DNA of 64,000 nucleotides from Flavobacterium sp. (GTDB lineage Bacteria; Bacteroidota; Bacteroidia; Flavobacteriales; Flavobacteriaceae), in the NCBI GenBank assembly GCA_029946065.1, contig JAQSDU010000017.1, positions 88,256 through 152,255 of the forward strand. The letters are read 5' to 3'. The notes under the pieces were generated by a model. That model was not told where the DNA came from, did not search any database, and was given only the letters and a program-made list of their open reading frames with translations. Positions within the stretch are counted from its first letter, which is position 1; the number at the start of each line of letters is the position of its first letter. Both the position numbers and the translations under genes were made by a program. This document shows positions 1-9,560 of this stretch, piece by piece.

Positions 1-60
1 CCAAATGCCCGTTCCGATGATTAAAGCGGCGATAATTAGTTTGATATTTTTATTGTACAT
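1..60 (-). CDS. Start of a small membrane protein, cut by the window edge
   Basis: An ATG at position 60 on the minus strand opens a frame that stays open to the window edge and encodes 20 residues (MYNKNIKLIIAALIIGTGIW). A lysine/asparagine head is followed by a hydrophobic stretch, which fits an N-terminal membrane segment. It is divergent from rpmH and has a good -7 box 23 bases upstream. I recall small membrane proteins with this kind of start in flavobacteria, but the family cannot be named from 20 residues. Confidence 0.55.
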   Translation of the reverse strand, partial: MYNKNIKLIIAALIIGTGIW

Positions 61-82
61 TGTATGTGTTTTTATGACTGCG

Positions 83-90
83 CAAAGATA
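83..90 (-). promoter_or_regulatory. -7 box for the leftmost minus-strand gene
   Basis: The minus strand reads TATCTTTG here, a perfect match to the flavobacterial -7 consensus TAnnTTTG, 23 bases before the ATG at 60. A TTG for the -33 element is only found 25 bp further upstream, slightly beyond the usual 17-23 bp. Confidence 0.5.
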
Positions 91-124
91 GTAAAATCAA
101 TTAAAAATATTTTTACAAAACTAC

Positions 125-154
125 TTGCCAGAAAAAAAAGACTTTGTATATTTG
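125..154 (+). promoter_or_regulatory. rpmH promoter
   Basis: TTG at 125-127, a 19-bp spacer, then TATATTTG at 147-154. This matches the flavobacterial sigma-A promoter (TTG, 17-23 bp, TAnnTTTG). Transcription would start near 160, giving a leader of about 60 nt before rpmH. Confidence 0.8.
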
Positions 155-221
155 CACTCGGTTTAAGAATAAGTAAATCCAACCCGAAAGATACATAAAT
201 AAGTTTTAAAGATACAAAGCA

Positions 222-383
222 ATGAGCAAAAGAACATTTCAACCATCGAAAAGAAAAAGAAGAAATAAGCACGGATTTATGGACAGAATGGCTTCTGCTA
301 ATGGAAGAAAAGTCCTTGCGCGCAGAAGAGCTAAAGGAAGACACAAATTGACTGTTTCATCTGAACCAAGACATAAAAAATAA
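222..383 (+). CDS. rpmH: 50S ribosomal protein L34
   Basis: This 53-aa, very basic protein starts [19 protein letters not shown] and carries the L34 signature, including the [18 protein letters not shown] stretch. It is slightly longer than the usual 44-52 aa because of a C-terminal extension ([13 protein letters not shown]), which I recall as typical of Bacteroidota L34. It is a structural component of the large ribosomal subunit. A strong promoter lies upstream and an intrinsic terminator directly downstream, so it is probably transcribed alone. In many bacteria rpmH sits near dnaA/rnpA, but here the next gene is carB. Confidence 0.97.
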
Positions 384-403
384 TGCTTTTGTAAGCATCC
401 ATA

Positions 404-436
404 AAGGCGTTACTGTTATTAGTATCGCCTTTTTTT
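404..436 (+). terminator. Intrinsic terminator after rpmH
   Basis: AAGGCG (404-409) pairs with CGCCTT (426-431). The stem continues through a T-T mismatch into TACT/AGTA, and a run of seven T follows. Confidence 0.8.
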
Positions 437-454
437 ATACCTTGTAATGAAATA

Positions 455-529
455 AGTCGAAAGTCGAAAGGCTTTGACTGGTTATAAAGATTTTCATTCA
501 GCAGGGCTTTCGACTTTCAACTTTTGACT
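455..529. repeat. Heptad-type inverted repeat upstream of carB
   Basis: Left arm 455-480 contains AGTCGAA twice in tandem. Right arm 504-529 contains the complementary CTTTCGA/CTTTCAA series. The arms pair imperfectly around a 23-nt spacer. The 7-bp unit and the position just before a start codon link it to the other heptad repeats in this window. It may also shape the carB leader. Confidence 0.6.
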
Positions 530-555
530 AAAAAATAACTACAAACTACAACACA

Positions 556-3408
556 ATGCCAAAAGACAACTCCATCAAATCGGTTTTAATTATAGGTTCA
601 GGGCCAATCGTAATCGGACAGGCATGCGAATTCGATTATGCAGGCTCCCAATCGGCGCGCTCTATTCGGGAGGAAGGTATCGAAGTGATATTAATCAACT
701 CGAATCCAGCAACGATTATGACCGATCCATCCATGGCGGATCATGTGTATTTATTGCCGTTGACTACAAAATCAATCATCCAAATCCTTAAAGAGCATCC
801 GCAGATTGATGCTGTTTTGCCAACAATGGGCGGGCAAACCGCTTTAAACCTTTGCCTTGAAGCAGATGAAAAGGGCATTTGGGAAGATTTCGGTGTCAAA
901 TTAATCGGAGTTGACATTAATGCCATCAATATAACCGAAGACCGCGAGCAGTTCAAGCAATTGCTCGAAAAAATCGGGGTGCCAACTGCACCGGCAAAAA
1001 CCGCGACTTCATTCTTAAAAGGAAAGGAAATCGCACAAGAATTCGGATTCCCACTCGTTATCCGTCCGTCATTTACGCTTGGCGGAACCGGAGCAGCTTT
1101 TGTACATACAAAAGAAGAATTCGACGAAAAATTAACCTACGGACTGGAAATGTCCCCAATTCACGAAGTGCTTATTGATAAAGCATTGATCGGATGGAAA
1201 GAATATGAATTGGAACTTTTACGGGACAAAAATGATAATGTCGTTATTATTTGTTCTATTGAAAATATGGATCCAATGGGTATTCATACTGGAGACTCTA
1301 TCACTGTTGCACCGGCAATGACACTTTCTGATACAACTTTCCAGAAACTGCGTGACATGGCGATTTTAATGATGCGGAGTATTGGAAATTTTGCGGGAGG
1401 TTGTAATGTGCAATTCGCGGTTTCACCTGATGAAAAGGAAGATATTGTGGCGATTGAAATCAACCCACGTGTTTCAAGATCTTCTGCATTGGCCTCAAAA
1501 GCGACAGGCTATCCAATTGCAAAAATCGCTTCGAAACTGGCTTTAGGTTATAATTTAGATGAATTACAAAATCAGATTACCAAGTCAACTTCTGCTTTAT
1601 TCGAGCCGACTTTGGATTATGTAATCGTAAAAATACCACGTTGGAATTTCGATAAATTCGAAGGTGCCGATCGTACTTTAGGCTTACAGATGAAATCGGT
1701 AGGTGAGGTGATGGGTATAGGGCGCTCGTTCCAGGAAGCGCTTCACAAAGCCACGCAATCTCTTGAAATCAAAAGAAATGGGTTGGGTGCCGACGGTAAA
1801 GGCTATAAAAATTACGAGCAGATTATTGAGAAACTTACTTTTGCAAGTTGGGACCGTGTTTTCGTGATTTACGACGCCATTCAAATGGGAATTCCTTTGA
1901 GTCGCATACACGAAATCACTAAAATTGATATGTGGTTCCTGAAACAATACGAGGAATTGTATTCGCTTGAAAAGGAAATTTCCAACTATAAAATTGACAC
2001 TTTACCAAAAGAATTGCTGTTAGAAGCCAAACAAAAAGGCTTTGCCGACAGACAAATTGCACACATGATGAAATGCCTCGAAAGCCAGGTTTATAAACTT
2101 CGTGAGGAACAAAAAGTCAATCGTGTTTATAAATTGGTGGATACTTGTGCTGCAGAATTTAAAGCGCTTACCCCTTACTATTACTCTACTTTTGAAGCAG
2201 AAATAGAAACGGCCAACGGCGAAAAATACGTGCATAACGAAAGCATCGTCACCGACAAAAAGAAAGTCGTAGTTTTAGGTTCCGGACCCAACAGAATCGG
2301 TCAGGGCATCGAATTTGATTATTCATGTGTTCACGGTGTTTTGGCAGCAAAAGAATGTGGATACGAAACCATTATGATCAATTGTAATCCCGAAACAGTT
2401 TCGACCGATTTTGATACAGCTGACAAATTGTATTTTGAACCGGTTTTCTGGGAACATATATATGACATTATTCGCCACGAGAAACCCGAAGGCGTAATCG
2501 TGCAATTGGGCGGGCAAACTGCGTTGAAATTAGCAGAAAAACTGTCGAAATACGGCATCAAAATATTAGGAACTAGCTTTGATGCGCTAGATTTAGCCGA
2601 AGACAGAGGAAGATTTTCAGAGTTGCTCACAGCGCTTAACATTCCATTTCCAAAATTCGGAATTGCGGAAACGGCTGATGAAGCATCGGCGCTTGCAGAT
2701 GTTTTGGATTTTCCTTTACTCGTGCGTCCATCCTATGTTTTGGGCGGACAAGGCATGAAAATTGTCATCAATAAACAAGAACTGGAAGAACATGTCATCG
2801 ACTTGCTGAAAAGTATTCCCGGTAATAAATTACTGCTCGATAATTATCTCGACGGCGCAATTGAGGCAGAAGCTGATGCGATTTGCGACGGTGAGAATGT
2901 TTATATTATCGGGATTATGGAGCATATAGAACCTTGTGGTATCCACTCAGGCGATTCGAATGCAACTTTACCGCCATTCAATCTTGGACCATTTGTGATG
3001 CAGCAGATTAAAGACCATACGAAAAAAATCGCATTGGCATTAAGAACTGTAGGTTTAATCAACATACAATTCGCTATCAAGGATGATACGGTTTATATCA
3101 TCGAAGCGAATCCACGCGCATCGAGAACAGTGCCATTTATTGCGAAAGCTTATGGTGAACCGTATGTAAATTATGCGACAAAAGTAATGTTGGGTGTGAA
3201 TAAAGTGACGGATTTTAAGTTTAACCCTCAGTTAAAAGGCTTTGCCATAAAGCAACCAGTGTTTTCTTTTAGTAAATTCAAAAATGTCAATAAGGCTTTA
3301 GGGCCAGAAATGAAATCGACTGGCGAAAGCATTTTGTTTATCGACGATTTGAAAGACGACCAGTTTTATGAGTTGTATTCGAGAAGGAAGATGTATTTGA
3401 GTAAGTAA
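556..3408 (+). CDS. carB: Carbamoyl-phosphate synthase large subunit, short form
   Basis: CarB makes carbamoyl phosphate from bicarbonate, ammonia (passed from the CarA glutaminase) and two ATP, feeding pyrimidine and arginine synthesis. The 950-aa product has the two homologous halves of the family: an N-terminal carboxyphosphate half with VLIIGSGPIVIGQACEFDYA, and a second half starting around residue 570 with VVVLGSGPNRIGQGIEFDYS. Each is followed by an ATP-grasp domain with EINPR or EANPR metal-binding motifs. It ends about 120 residues earlier than the roughly 1,070-aa E. coli protein, so the C-terminal allosteric (MGS-like) domain is absent. No carA is nearby. The ATG at 556 is the natural start and follows an A-rich leader. 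Confidence 0.95.
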   Translation: MPKDNSIKSVLIIGSGPIVIGQACEFDYAGSQSARSIREEGIEVILINSNPATIMTDPSMADHVYLLPLTTKSIIQILKEHPQIDAVLPTMGGQTALNLCLEADEKGIWEDFGVKLIGVDINAINITEDREQFKQLLEKIGVPTAPAKTATSFLKGKEIAQEFGFPLVIRPSFTLGGTGAAFVHTKEEFDEKLTYGLEMSPIHEVLIDKALIGWKEYELELLRDKNDNVVIICSIENMDPMGIHTGDSITVAPAMTLSDTTFQKLRDMAILMMRSIGNFAGGCNVQFAVSPDEKEDIVAIEINPRVSRSSALASKATGYPIAKIASKLALGYNLDELQNQITKSTSALFEPTLDYVIVKIPRWNFDKFEGADRTLGLQMKSVGEVMGIGRSFQEALHKATQSLEIKRNGLGADGKGYKNYEQIIEKLTFASWDRVFVIYDAIQMGIPLSRIHEITKIDMWFLKQYEELYSLEKEISNYKIDTLPKELLLEAKQKGFADRQIAHMMKCLESQVYKLREEQKVNRVYKLVDTCAAEFKALTPYYYSTFEAEIETANGEKYVHNESIVTDKKKVVVLGSGPNRIGQGIEFDYSCVHGVLAAKECGYETIMINCNPETVSTDFDTADKLYFEPVFWEHIYDIIRHEKPEGVIVQLGGQTALKLAEKLSKYGIKILGTSFDALDLAEDRGRFSELLTALNIPFPKFGIAETADEASALADVLDFPLLVRPSYVLGGQGMKIVINKQELEEHVIDLLKSIPGNKLLLDNYLDGAIEAEADAICDGENVYIIGIMEHIEPCGIHSGDSNATLPPFNLGPFVMQQIKDHTKKIALALRTVGLINIQFAIKDDTVYIIEANPRASRTVPFIAKAYGEPYVNYATKVMLGVNKVTDFKFNPQLKGFAIKQPVFSFSKFKNVNKALGPEMKSTGESILFIDDLKDDQFYELYSRRKMYLSK

Positions 3409-3464
3409 TCAGTTCAGTATGCAAAACTAAAATTCAGGCACTATTAAATCATTCTAGGGATTTA

Positions 3465-3755
3465 TCAATTCAATTTTCTCTTGTAGAAAACATACCATAA
3501 CCCCATTACCAATAGCCAAGTGATCATAAAGTCAAAAAATAAATTTCGCAAATTCCATCCAGAATTTGGAAACCCTGAATCAACAAAAAACTGATTGTAA
3601 TATACTAAAGGAAAACCGATATCTAGTTTGTAAGTCTCATCGTTTTTATAATAATGCAAAGGATTGATTTGCAACAGCAGCGTCATAAACGAAATAGAAA
3701 AAAAGCATAAAACCGATAAAATCGTTCCTGAAATAAGCATTTTAAGTTTTTTCAT
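3465..3755 (-). CDS. Small two-segment membrane protein
   Basis: This 96-aa protein is not recognised. It has one hydrophobic segment at residues 5-30, an aromatic and charged central loop with several tyrosines (about 33-65), and a second hydrophobic segment at about 72-91 ending in YKRKLN. Both ends probably face the cytoplasm. It ends close to the carB stop (convergent) and starts 9 bases after the stop of the upstream methyltransferase, so the two are probably co-transcribed. Confidence 0.6.
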   Translation of the reverse strand: MKKLKMLISGTILSVLCFFSISFMTLLLQINPLHYYKNDETYKLDIGFPLVYYNQFFVDSGFPNSGWNLRNLFFDFMITWLLVMGLWYVFYKRKLN

Positions 3756-3764
3756 ATTGTAATA

Positions 3765-4397
3765 TTATTTTTTCTGTGCAATCAGTATCAAATCAACTAC
3801 TTTGGACCCATCTTTTGTAGGATAATCCTGGTATTGTTGGCTGATTATTTCAAAACCATTTTCAAGAAGCGCTTCCTTAAGATAAGCTGCTTCGTGGAAA
3901 TACATAAAAAGGGTGTGTTTTCCATTACTAGAAGTCTGCAGTCGTGATTTTTTATAATCATCTTCCATTGTGCTGAGGTAAAGTATGCCGTTTTCATTTA
4001 GCAATAAAGCGGCATCGGCAATCAACTGAATGGTTGCTTCTTTAGCAAGATAAGGCAGACAGAAACCGCACACAATGGCGTCAAATTGCTTGTCGATTTT
4101 AGATATTTCCAACGCATCCATCACTGCAAAATGAGCGTTTGGATTGTTGTTTTTCGCCAATTCAATCATGTTGGGAGCTACGTCAATTCCAAACAAATTT
4201 AAATCCGGACGCTTTTCGAGCAAGTATTTAGTAATGTTTCCGGGACCACAGCCGATTTCCAAGACGGTTGCTTTTTCTTTCACAGCAGTGCAAAACAAGT
4301 CGAATGAATGGCTATACAAAGACACATCCATAAATTGTCGCTCATAATCGGCAGCACAATGATTGAATACGGTTGCTGCGGGTTGGATTTGGTTCAT
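3765..4397 (-). CDS. Class I SAM-dependent methyltransferase
   Basis: This 210-aa protein has the SAM-binding motif I VLEIGCGPGNITKYL at residues 40-54, an acidic residue after the second strand (NLFGIDVAPNMIELA), and motif II/III strands (FDAIVCGFCLPYL, LYLSTMED). It is one compact Rossmann domain with no extra substrate-recognition domain, so the acceptor cannot be predicted. It lies directly upstream of the small membrane protein with a 9-base gap. Confidence 0.85.
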   Translation of the reverse strand: MNQIQPAATVFNHCAADYERQFMDVSLYSHSFDLFCTAVKEKATVLEIGCGPGNITKYLLEKRPDLNLFGIDVAPNMIELAKNNNPNAHFAVMDALEISKIDKQFDAIVCGFCLPYLAKEATIQLIADAALLLNENGILYLSTMEDDYKKSRLQTSSNGKHTLFMYFHEAAYLKEALLENGFEIISQQYQDYPTKDGSKVVDLILIAQKK

Positions 4398-4627
4398 TTT
4401 TATGTTTTCAAATGACGAAGTTAAGAAAAATGTTTTTTTTGCGGATGGTGAATTTTTTTTGAGGAAATTTACAGAGCCTTATGTGTTTATCTAAAAAATA
4501 CCAATAAATAGATTTTTTAATATATATAATTTATTTATATAAAATAATTGTGATTAAAATTATTTTATATTCTCAAAATGATTAATTTTAATGTAAGTAA
4601 TTTATTATTAATCAAATATTGAGAATT

Positions 4628-5479
4628 ATGAAAAAAATTATCATTACCCTATTGTTGCCATTTTTTGCAACTGCTCAAGTGGGCATTGGGACATCAAGCC
4701 CTGAAGGAGCCCTCGATATCAAGAATACCCAAAATGGTGTCTTGATGGTGCGCACATCGCTCACTTCTGCCACAGACGTTACGACAATCACAAATCCAAA
4801 TGGCGGTGCGCTTGTTGTAAGCACGATTGTATACAGCGACGGTTTGTCAGGTTTGAAACCTGCAGGTTATTATTTTTGGAGTGGGAGTAGTTGGTCGCCT
4901 ATGAACAGCCTGAATACGCCTGGTGATATTAAATATGGTTTCCAGAATAGAGACCACGATGGTTGGTACCTGCTCAACGGAAGGGCAATTGCCGCTTTAC
5001 CTACTTCGGTCCAGTCGACCGCTTTTGCGCTTGGGTTTACCACGAATCTTCCTGATGCAACAGACAAATTTTTAAAAGGGAAAAGTACTTCGGAGACGAT
5101 GGCCACTACAGTAGGAAGCAATTTGGTTACTTTAACCCAGGCAAATCTTCCCAATTTTAATATGGGCGCCACCACAAGTTCAGACGGCAGCCATACACAT
5201 ACAGGAACCACTTCTACCGATGGTGCGCACACGCACAATTATGATGGCTACACGGGTACCGGGCAATCCTTGCTCAATATTCTGGGTGTGACACTACAAC
5301 AGCCTAACATTGTATCAAAATCTACGTCTTCAGCTGGATCACATTCCCATACATTAAACGTGACGGCAGCAGGTTCGCATTCGCATACTGTTACAGTAAA
5401 CAGCGGCGGAAGCGGCACAGCGACAAATAACGTTCCTTTAAGTATCGTGTCAAATGTATTTGTTTACTTGGGCACTTAA
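4628..5479 (+). CDS. Secreted protein with phage tail-collar-like C-terminal region
   Basis: The first usable ATG is at 4628; a TTG at 4619 would add three residues before the signal peptide MKKIIITLLLPFFATAQ and is less likely. The mature protein starts VGIGTSSPEGALDI, an opening I recall from flavobacterial exported tail-fibre-like proteins. The segment GDIKYGFQNRDHDGWYLLNG resembles a tail-collar domain. The C-terminal half is Gly/Thr/Ser-rich with repeated SHTHT, AHTHN and SHSHT motifs that could bind metal. About 283 aa. No phage genes are nearby, so this is probably a host surface or secreted protein. Function unknown. Confidence 0.65.
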   Translation: MKKIIITLLLPFFATAQVGIGTSSPEGALDIKNTQNGVLMVRTSLTSATDVTTITNPNGGALVVSTIVYSDGLSGLKPAGYYFWSGSSWSPMNSLNTPGDIKYGFQNRDHDGWYLLNGRAIAALPTSVQSTAFALGFTTNLPDATDKFLKGKSTSETMATTVGSNLVTLTQANLPNFNMGATTSSDGSHTHTGTTSTDGAHTHNYDGYTGTGQSLLNILGVTLQQPNIVSKSTSSAGSHSHTLNVTAAGSHSHTVTVNSGGSGTATNNVPLSIVSNVFVYLGT

Positions 5480-5714
5480 AATTAAAAAAACGTAATGGGT
5501 TGAACCGGATATCGTGCGTTCACAATCACATGGGAATATTATTTTTTGCAGTGCGATGCTGATTTCGCTGCGGTCGTGTCAAAGCAGTACAATCTTTCCG
5601 TCTGTTTTTTCCAATCAGGAATTGCCTTATATTTTATGCAAATAGCTCCTATCGTGGTTCAGTCTTCTGTAATTTTACTTACATTTATAGTCTGAAATAA
5701 CCAAAAATATACCC

Positions 5715-8186
5715 ATGCGCAACTGTTTCTTTTTTACGTTCTTGTCGTTTACTACATTGTCATTTTCGCAAACCTACAAAGATCCGAAAGCTCATGTACA
5801 AGACCGAGTGGAAGATGCGCTGTCGCAAATGACACTCGAAGAAAAGATTGATTACATCGGTGGTTACAAGGATTTTTACATTCGAGGTATTGAAAGACTT
5901 GGCTTGCCTGAAATAAAAATGACAGATGGGCCTGTTGGAACGCGCAATTACGGCAGTACAACGGCATATCCGGCGTCAATACTCACTGCTGCGACTTGGG
6001 ATAAATCGCTAGCGATGCAATTGGGTGTTGCACTTGGGAAAGACGCACGGGAACGCGGTGTACATATCTTGTTAGCACCAGGCGTCAATATCTACCGTTC
6101 CCCAATCAATGGCAGGAATTTTGAATATTTGGGTGAAGATCCATTTCTTGCTGGGAAAATGGCAAGTGCTTATATTAAAGGCGTTCAAAGTCAAAAAGTA
6201 GTTGCAACCGTAAAACATTTCGCTGCCAATAACCAGGAATGGGATCGCAACAATGTGAGTTCTGATATGGACGAAAGAACGTTGCAGGAAATTTATCTTC
6301 CAGCGTTTAAAATGGCGGTGCAGGAAGGAAAAGTCGGTGCTGTCATGAACAGTTATAATTTATTAGACGGCATCCATGCAACACAAAATAACCATCTTAA
6401 TAATGACATTCTCAAAGGTGACTGGAAATTCGACGGCATTCTGATGTCAGATTGGGTAGCCACTTACGATGGTGTTGCTGCTGCGAAAGGCGGACTTGAC
6501 CTTGAAATGCCATCGGGTGCTTTTATGAACCGCGCTACACTTATACCAGCAATACAAAAAGGCTCGCTTTCAGAAGCAGTTATCAATGACAAAGTACGCC
6601 GCATCCTTACGATTATCTTTAGATTTGGCTTTTATGATACACCATACACAGCGGTAGCAGAATTGAAACCCAATCCGGAAAACGAAAAAGTAGCACTTGA
6701 TTTAGCCAGAAACGGTATCGTATTGCTTAAAAACGAAAAAGATATTTTGCCGTTGTCAAAAAGCATAAAGACCATTGCACTTATAGGGCCTAATGCCGAT
6801 GGGAATATTGCCGCCGGTGGCAGTTCTTTCACACATCCTTTTCATTTTGTTTCATTGCTCGATGGAATTAAAGCAGCAGTTTCAGCAAAAATAATACACG
6901 TTAAAAATGCAATACCGACAATGGAATCGCATACTTCGGAATCTCCATTTTTTACAGAGCCGGGTTCTAAAATTGCCGGACTTACTGCCGCATATTTTGA
7001 CAACAAAAACCTCGAAGGAAAGCCTGTAGATGTAAAAACAGACACCAATATCAACTTTGACTGGCAAGGTGCACCAATTGTAAAAGGCATGCCGGAAGAT
7101 CATTTTTCGATTCGTTTTACAGGTGTTGTACGTCCGAAGAAAACAGCGCTGTACAAATTTGCCGTTCGCGGTGACGATGGGTTTAGACTTGCTGTTGATG
7201 GTGAACAGGTCATCGATATGTGGTCGGATCACGCAGCAACTTTAAGGGTTGTGGAAAAGGAACTCGAAGCGGGGAAAGAATATAAAGTCAACCTTGAATT
7301 CTACGAAAACGGTGGCGATGCCCAAATTGCATTTGCCGTTTATAACGAAGTAATTGATTTCTCAGAAGCCATCAAAGCTGCAAAATCAGCCGATGTAGCT
7401 ATTGTTTCTATTGGTCATGATGAATCATCTGAAGGCGAAGGTTTTGATCGTACTTTTCAATTACCGCCATATCAAGAAGCACTTATTAACGCTGTCACAA
7501 AAGCCAATCCGAAAACAATAGTCGTGCTGAATGCCGGTGGAAATGTGTATATGGAAAAATGGCTGCCGTCTGTAAAAGGATTGATCCATGCTTGGTATCC
7601 AGGTCAGGAAGGTGGCACAGCATTAGCTGAAATTTTATTCGGCGATGTCAATCCGTCTGGAAAATTACCGGCGAGTTTTGAGAAAAAATGGAGTGACAAT
7701 CCGACTTTCGAAAACTATTATGACGTGGATGGCGACAAGCGTGTGTTCTACAAAGAAGGTCTAAATGTTGGTTACAGATATTACGATAAATCTAAAGTAA
7801 AACCACAATTCCCGTTTGGTTTCGGAATGTCATACACTACTTTCAAATATGCCAACCTGAGAATTTCAGGAGAAGAAACGACCAATATTACGGTCACTTT
7901 CGATATCACAAACACTGGTAGTTTTGACGGAGCAGAATCGGCACAAGTTTACATACACCAAAATAATACCCCGGTTGAAAGGCCAATGAAAGAATTGAAA
8001 GGTTTTACCAAAGTCTTCTTGAAAAAGGGTGAAACCAAAACGGTAACGGTTAAACTGGATAAAGGCGCTTTTTCGTACTACAAAATCGAAAACAAAGCCT
8101 TTGGTTACGATGCAGGAGATTTTGAAATTATTGTAGGCGCATCTTCTGAAGATATTCGGTTAAAAGCAACAGTGAAAGTGAAATAA
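5715..8186 (+). CDS. GH3 beta-glucosidase with inserted PA14 domain
   Basis: An 823-aa exported enzyme (signal peptide ending SFSQ, about residue 19). Domain order: GH3 TIM barrel (about 30-330) with the retaining nucleophile Asp in GILMSDW near residue 245; the GH3 C-terminal domain (from about 335, IVLLKNEKDILPL); a PA14 insertion (about 420-550, LTAAYFDNKNLEGKP to AQIAFAVYNE); the rest of the GH3-C domain with HDESSEGEGFDR; and a C-terminal fibronectin-III-like domain (FDITNTGSFDGAESAQVYI). It probably releases glucose or a similar residue from oligosaccharide non-reducing ends in the periplasm. No SusC/D pair or other glycan genes adjoin it. Confidence 0.92.
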   Translation: MRNCFFFTFLSFTTLSFSQTYKDPKAHVQDRVEDALSQMTLEEKIDYIGGYKDFYIRGIERLGLPEIKMTDGPVGTRNYGSTTAYPASILTAATWDKSLAMQLGVALGKDARERGVHILLAPGVNIYRSPINGRNFEYLGEDPFLAGKMASAYIKGVQSQKVVATVKHFAANNQEWDRNNVSSDMDERTLQEIYLPAFKMAVQEGKVGAVMNSYNLLDGIHATQNNHLNNDILKGDWKFDGILMSDWVATYDGVAAAKGGLDLEMPSGAFMNRATLIPAIQKGSLSEAVINDKVRRILTIIFRFGFYDTPYTAVAELKPNPENEKVALDLARNGIVLLKNEKDILPLSKSIKTIALIGPNADGNIAAGGSSFTHPFHFVSLLDGIKAAVSAKIIHVKNAIPTMESHTSESPFFTEPGSKIAGLTAAYFDNKNLEGKPVDVKTDTNINFDWQGAPIVKGMPEDHFSIRFTGVVRPKKTALYKFAVRGDDGFRLAVDGEQVIDMWSDHAATLRVVEKELEAGKEYKVNLEFYENGGDAQIAFAVYNEVIDFSEAIKAAKSADVAIVSIGHDESSEGEGFDRTFQLPPYQEALINAVTKANPKTIVVLNAGGNVYMEKWLPSVKGLIHAWYPGQEGGTALAEILFGDVNPSGKLPASFEKKWSDNPTFENYYDVDGDKRVFYKEGLNVGYRYYDKSKVKPQFPFGFGMSYTTFKYANLRISGEETTNITVTFDITNTGSFDGAESAQVYIHQNNTPVERPMKELKGFTKVFLKKGETKTVTVKLDKGAFSYYKIENKAFGYDAGDFEIIVGASSEDIRLKATVKVK

Positions 8187-8198
8187 TTTTCAAGATTT

Positions 8199-8546
8199 TT
8201 ACTTTACCATCAAATAAGTCGTTAGGTGTTTGATTTTGCCTTTTTCCATGTGGAAAACATCACAGAAAACAGCATTAAGCAAGCCACCGTTTTTCATTTT
8301 TCCTTGTACTGCGCCTTCGGCAATGACGATGTTGTTTTCTTCGACCATTCGTAAAATTTGGATGGTAGGACTTCCGGTGAAATTCTCGTTTTCAATTTCA
8401 CCGTCGAAAGCTGCTTTTCCTTCATGGCGGTAATGTCCTGGCATTTCCCAGACCACATCTTCGGTAAGGCAATTGAGGATTTTGTCATGGTCGCTAGCCC
8501 GAAATCCATCCATGTATTGTCGGACTGTGGTTTTGTTGGCTGACAT
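8199..8546 (-). CDS. SnoaL-like (NTF2-fold) protein
   Basis: This 115-aa protein reads MSANKTTVRQYMDGFRASDHDKILNCLTEDVVWEMPG and continues with the HxxGKAAFDGE and VFHMEKGKIKHLTTY elements of the SnoaL-like polyketide cyclase/NTF2 family. These are small cone-shaped proteins that bind a hydrophobic ligand; many have no known reaction. No signal peptide, so cytosolic. It is convergent with the GH3 gene, 12 bases from its stop. Confidence 0.75.
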   Translation of the reverse strand: MSANKTTVRQYMDGFRASDHDKILNCLTEDVVWEMPGHYRHEGKAAFDGEIENENFTGSPTIQILRMVEENNIVIAEGAVQGKMKNGGLLNAVFCDVFHMEKGKIKHLTTYLMVK

Positions 8547-8606
8547 AAATATTAATTTTAAGGATTTGTATATCGTTCAAACGTGTGAAGGTTGACGTAA
8601 TTTCTA

Positions 8607-9560
8607 TTATCGCTGATTTTCCTTAAATCGATCGTTTCCAATTCTGAGAAACATCCAAGCCAATAAAATTTCCATAAACCATACAACAGTGCCACGCAAT
8701 GGAAAATCATAAGTTCTTAAATTATCAATTGCAAGAGTAGAATAGGCATCATTTAAAGGCAATTGAATTTTTGGCACGAAATAAATAGCGGTAATTACAA
8801 AAATCCAAATATTTGCCAGCCAATAAATGACAATAAAATATCTTGGAAAAACTTTTGGACGCCACCAAAAAAGTGGAATGCTCAATAAAATAGGTAGAAA
8901 AGCAGGAATTAAAAAAGTTCCAAAAAAGCGTAATGGACTACTAGAATTGCGATAAGCTAACCAGTCTGTATTTCCTATAACGCTCCAAAAAGGATAATTA
9001 ACCCAACTTTCAATACCTCCGGTACCTTTTGAATAAAAAAGCGAAGCAAATACCAATATAAATAACCAACGACCAAATACTTTTGTGTTATTAGTATAAA
9101 TATTAAGCATATAAAATACCAAAAGCATCTGAAAAATTGCAGGAATTAATTCGAAATAAAAAGAAATTGGTAACAATTGTTTTTCTATTTCAAGTGTCAA
9201 TCCGTTTGAAATCAAACTAACATGGATTGGATTTATAAAGATAATCAAGGTTGCTACCGAAATAATTCCTAATAAAGCCGAAATCCCAATGATGCGTCTA
9301 GAAATGATTTCTGGGTTTTTAAAATATAAATAAACAGATGAAACAACCATTAATATTGATGGAATTGTATTTACAAAAAACATTCTATCGTTGAAAACTT
9401 GAAAGACCATAGTTTTATTTTCGTGGATAGCAGAAAAAGTAGCATAATCGAAGAAATATATCATCATAGTGTTTCCAAAATGATAAAACGATAAAACAAA
9501 GTAAATTAGTAATGCCCAAATTGAAGATTTTGGAATAGTAACACTGTTTGATTTTTTCAT
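8607..9560 (-). CDS. Multi-pass membrane protein of unknown function
   Basis: This 317-aa protein has about eight hydrophobic segments (near residues 13-35, 60-80, 90-110, 130-155, 165-185, 215-232, 245-265, 285-307). It has no signature I recognise as a transporter or enzyme. Short hydrophilic loops and a lysine/arginine-rich tail (RIGNDRFKENQR) suggest an inner-membrane protein with the C-terminus inside. The gene is more AT-rich than its neighbours. It stands alone between two oppositely oriented or spaced genes. Confidence 0.6.
   Translation of the reverse strand: MKKSNSVTIPKSSIWALLIYFVLSFYHFGNTMMIYFFDYATFSAIHENKTMVFQVFNDRMFFVNTIPSILMVVSSVYLYFKNPEIISRRIIGISALLGIISVATLIIFINPIHVSLISNGLTLEIEKQLLPISFYFELIPAIFQMLLVFYMLNIYTNNTKVFGRWLFILVFASLFYSKGTGGIESWVNYPFWSVIGNTDWLAYRNSSSPLRFFGTFLIPAFLPILLSIPLFWWRPKVFPRYFIVIYWLANIWIFVITAIYFVPKIQLPLNDAYSTLAIDNLRTYDFPLRGTVVWFMEILLAWMFLRIGNDRFKENQR

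Noticed and set aside
72..344. A 90-codon minus-strand frame opposite rpmH
   Set aside because: It is antisense to rpmH and its promoter, and its composition is a shadow of the Lys/Arg-rich L34 gene.
4628..5479. Prophage or tailocin locus
   Set aside because: The collar-like protein has a signal peptide and no other phage structural or lysis genes are near.
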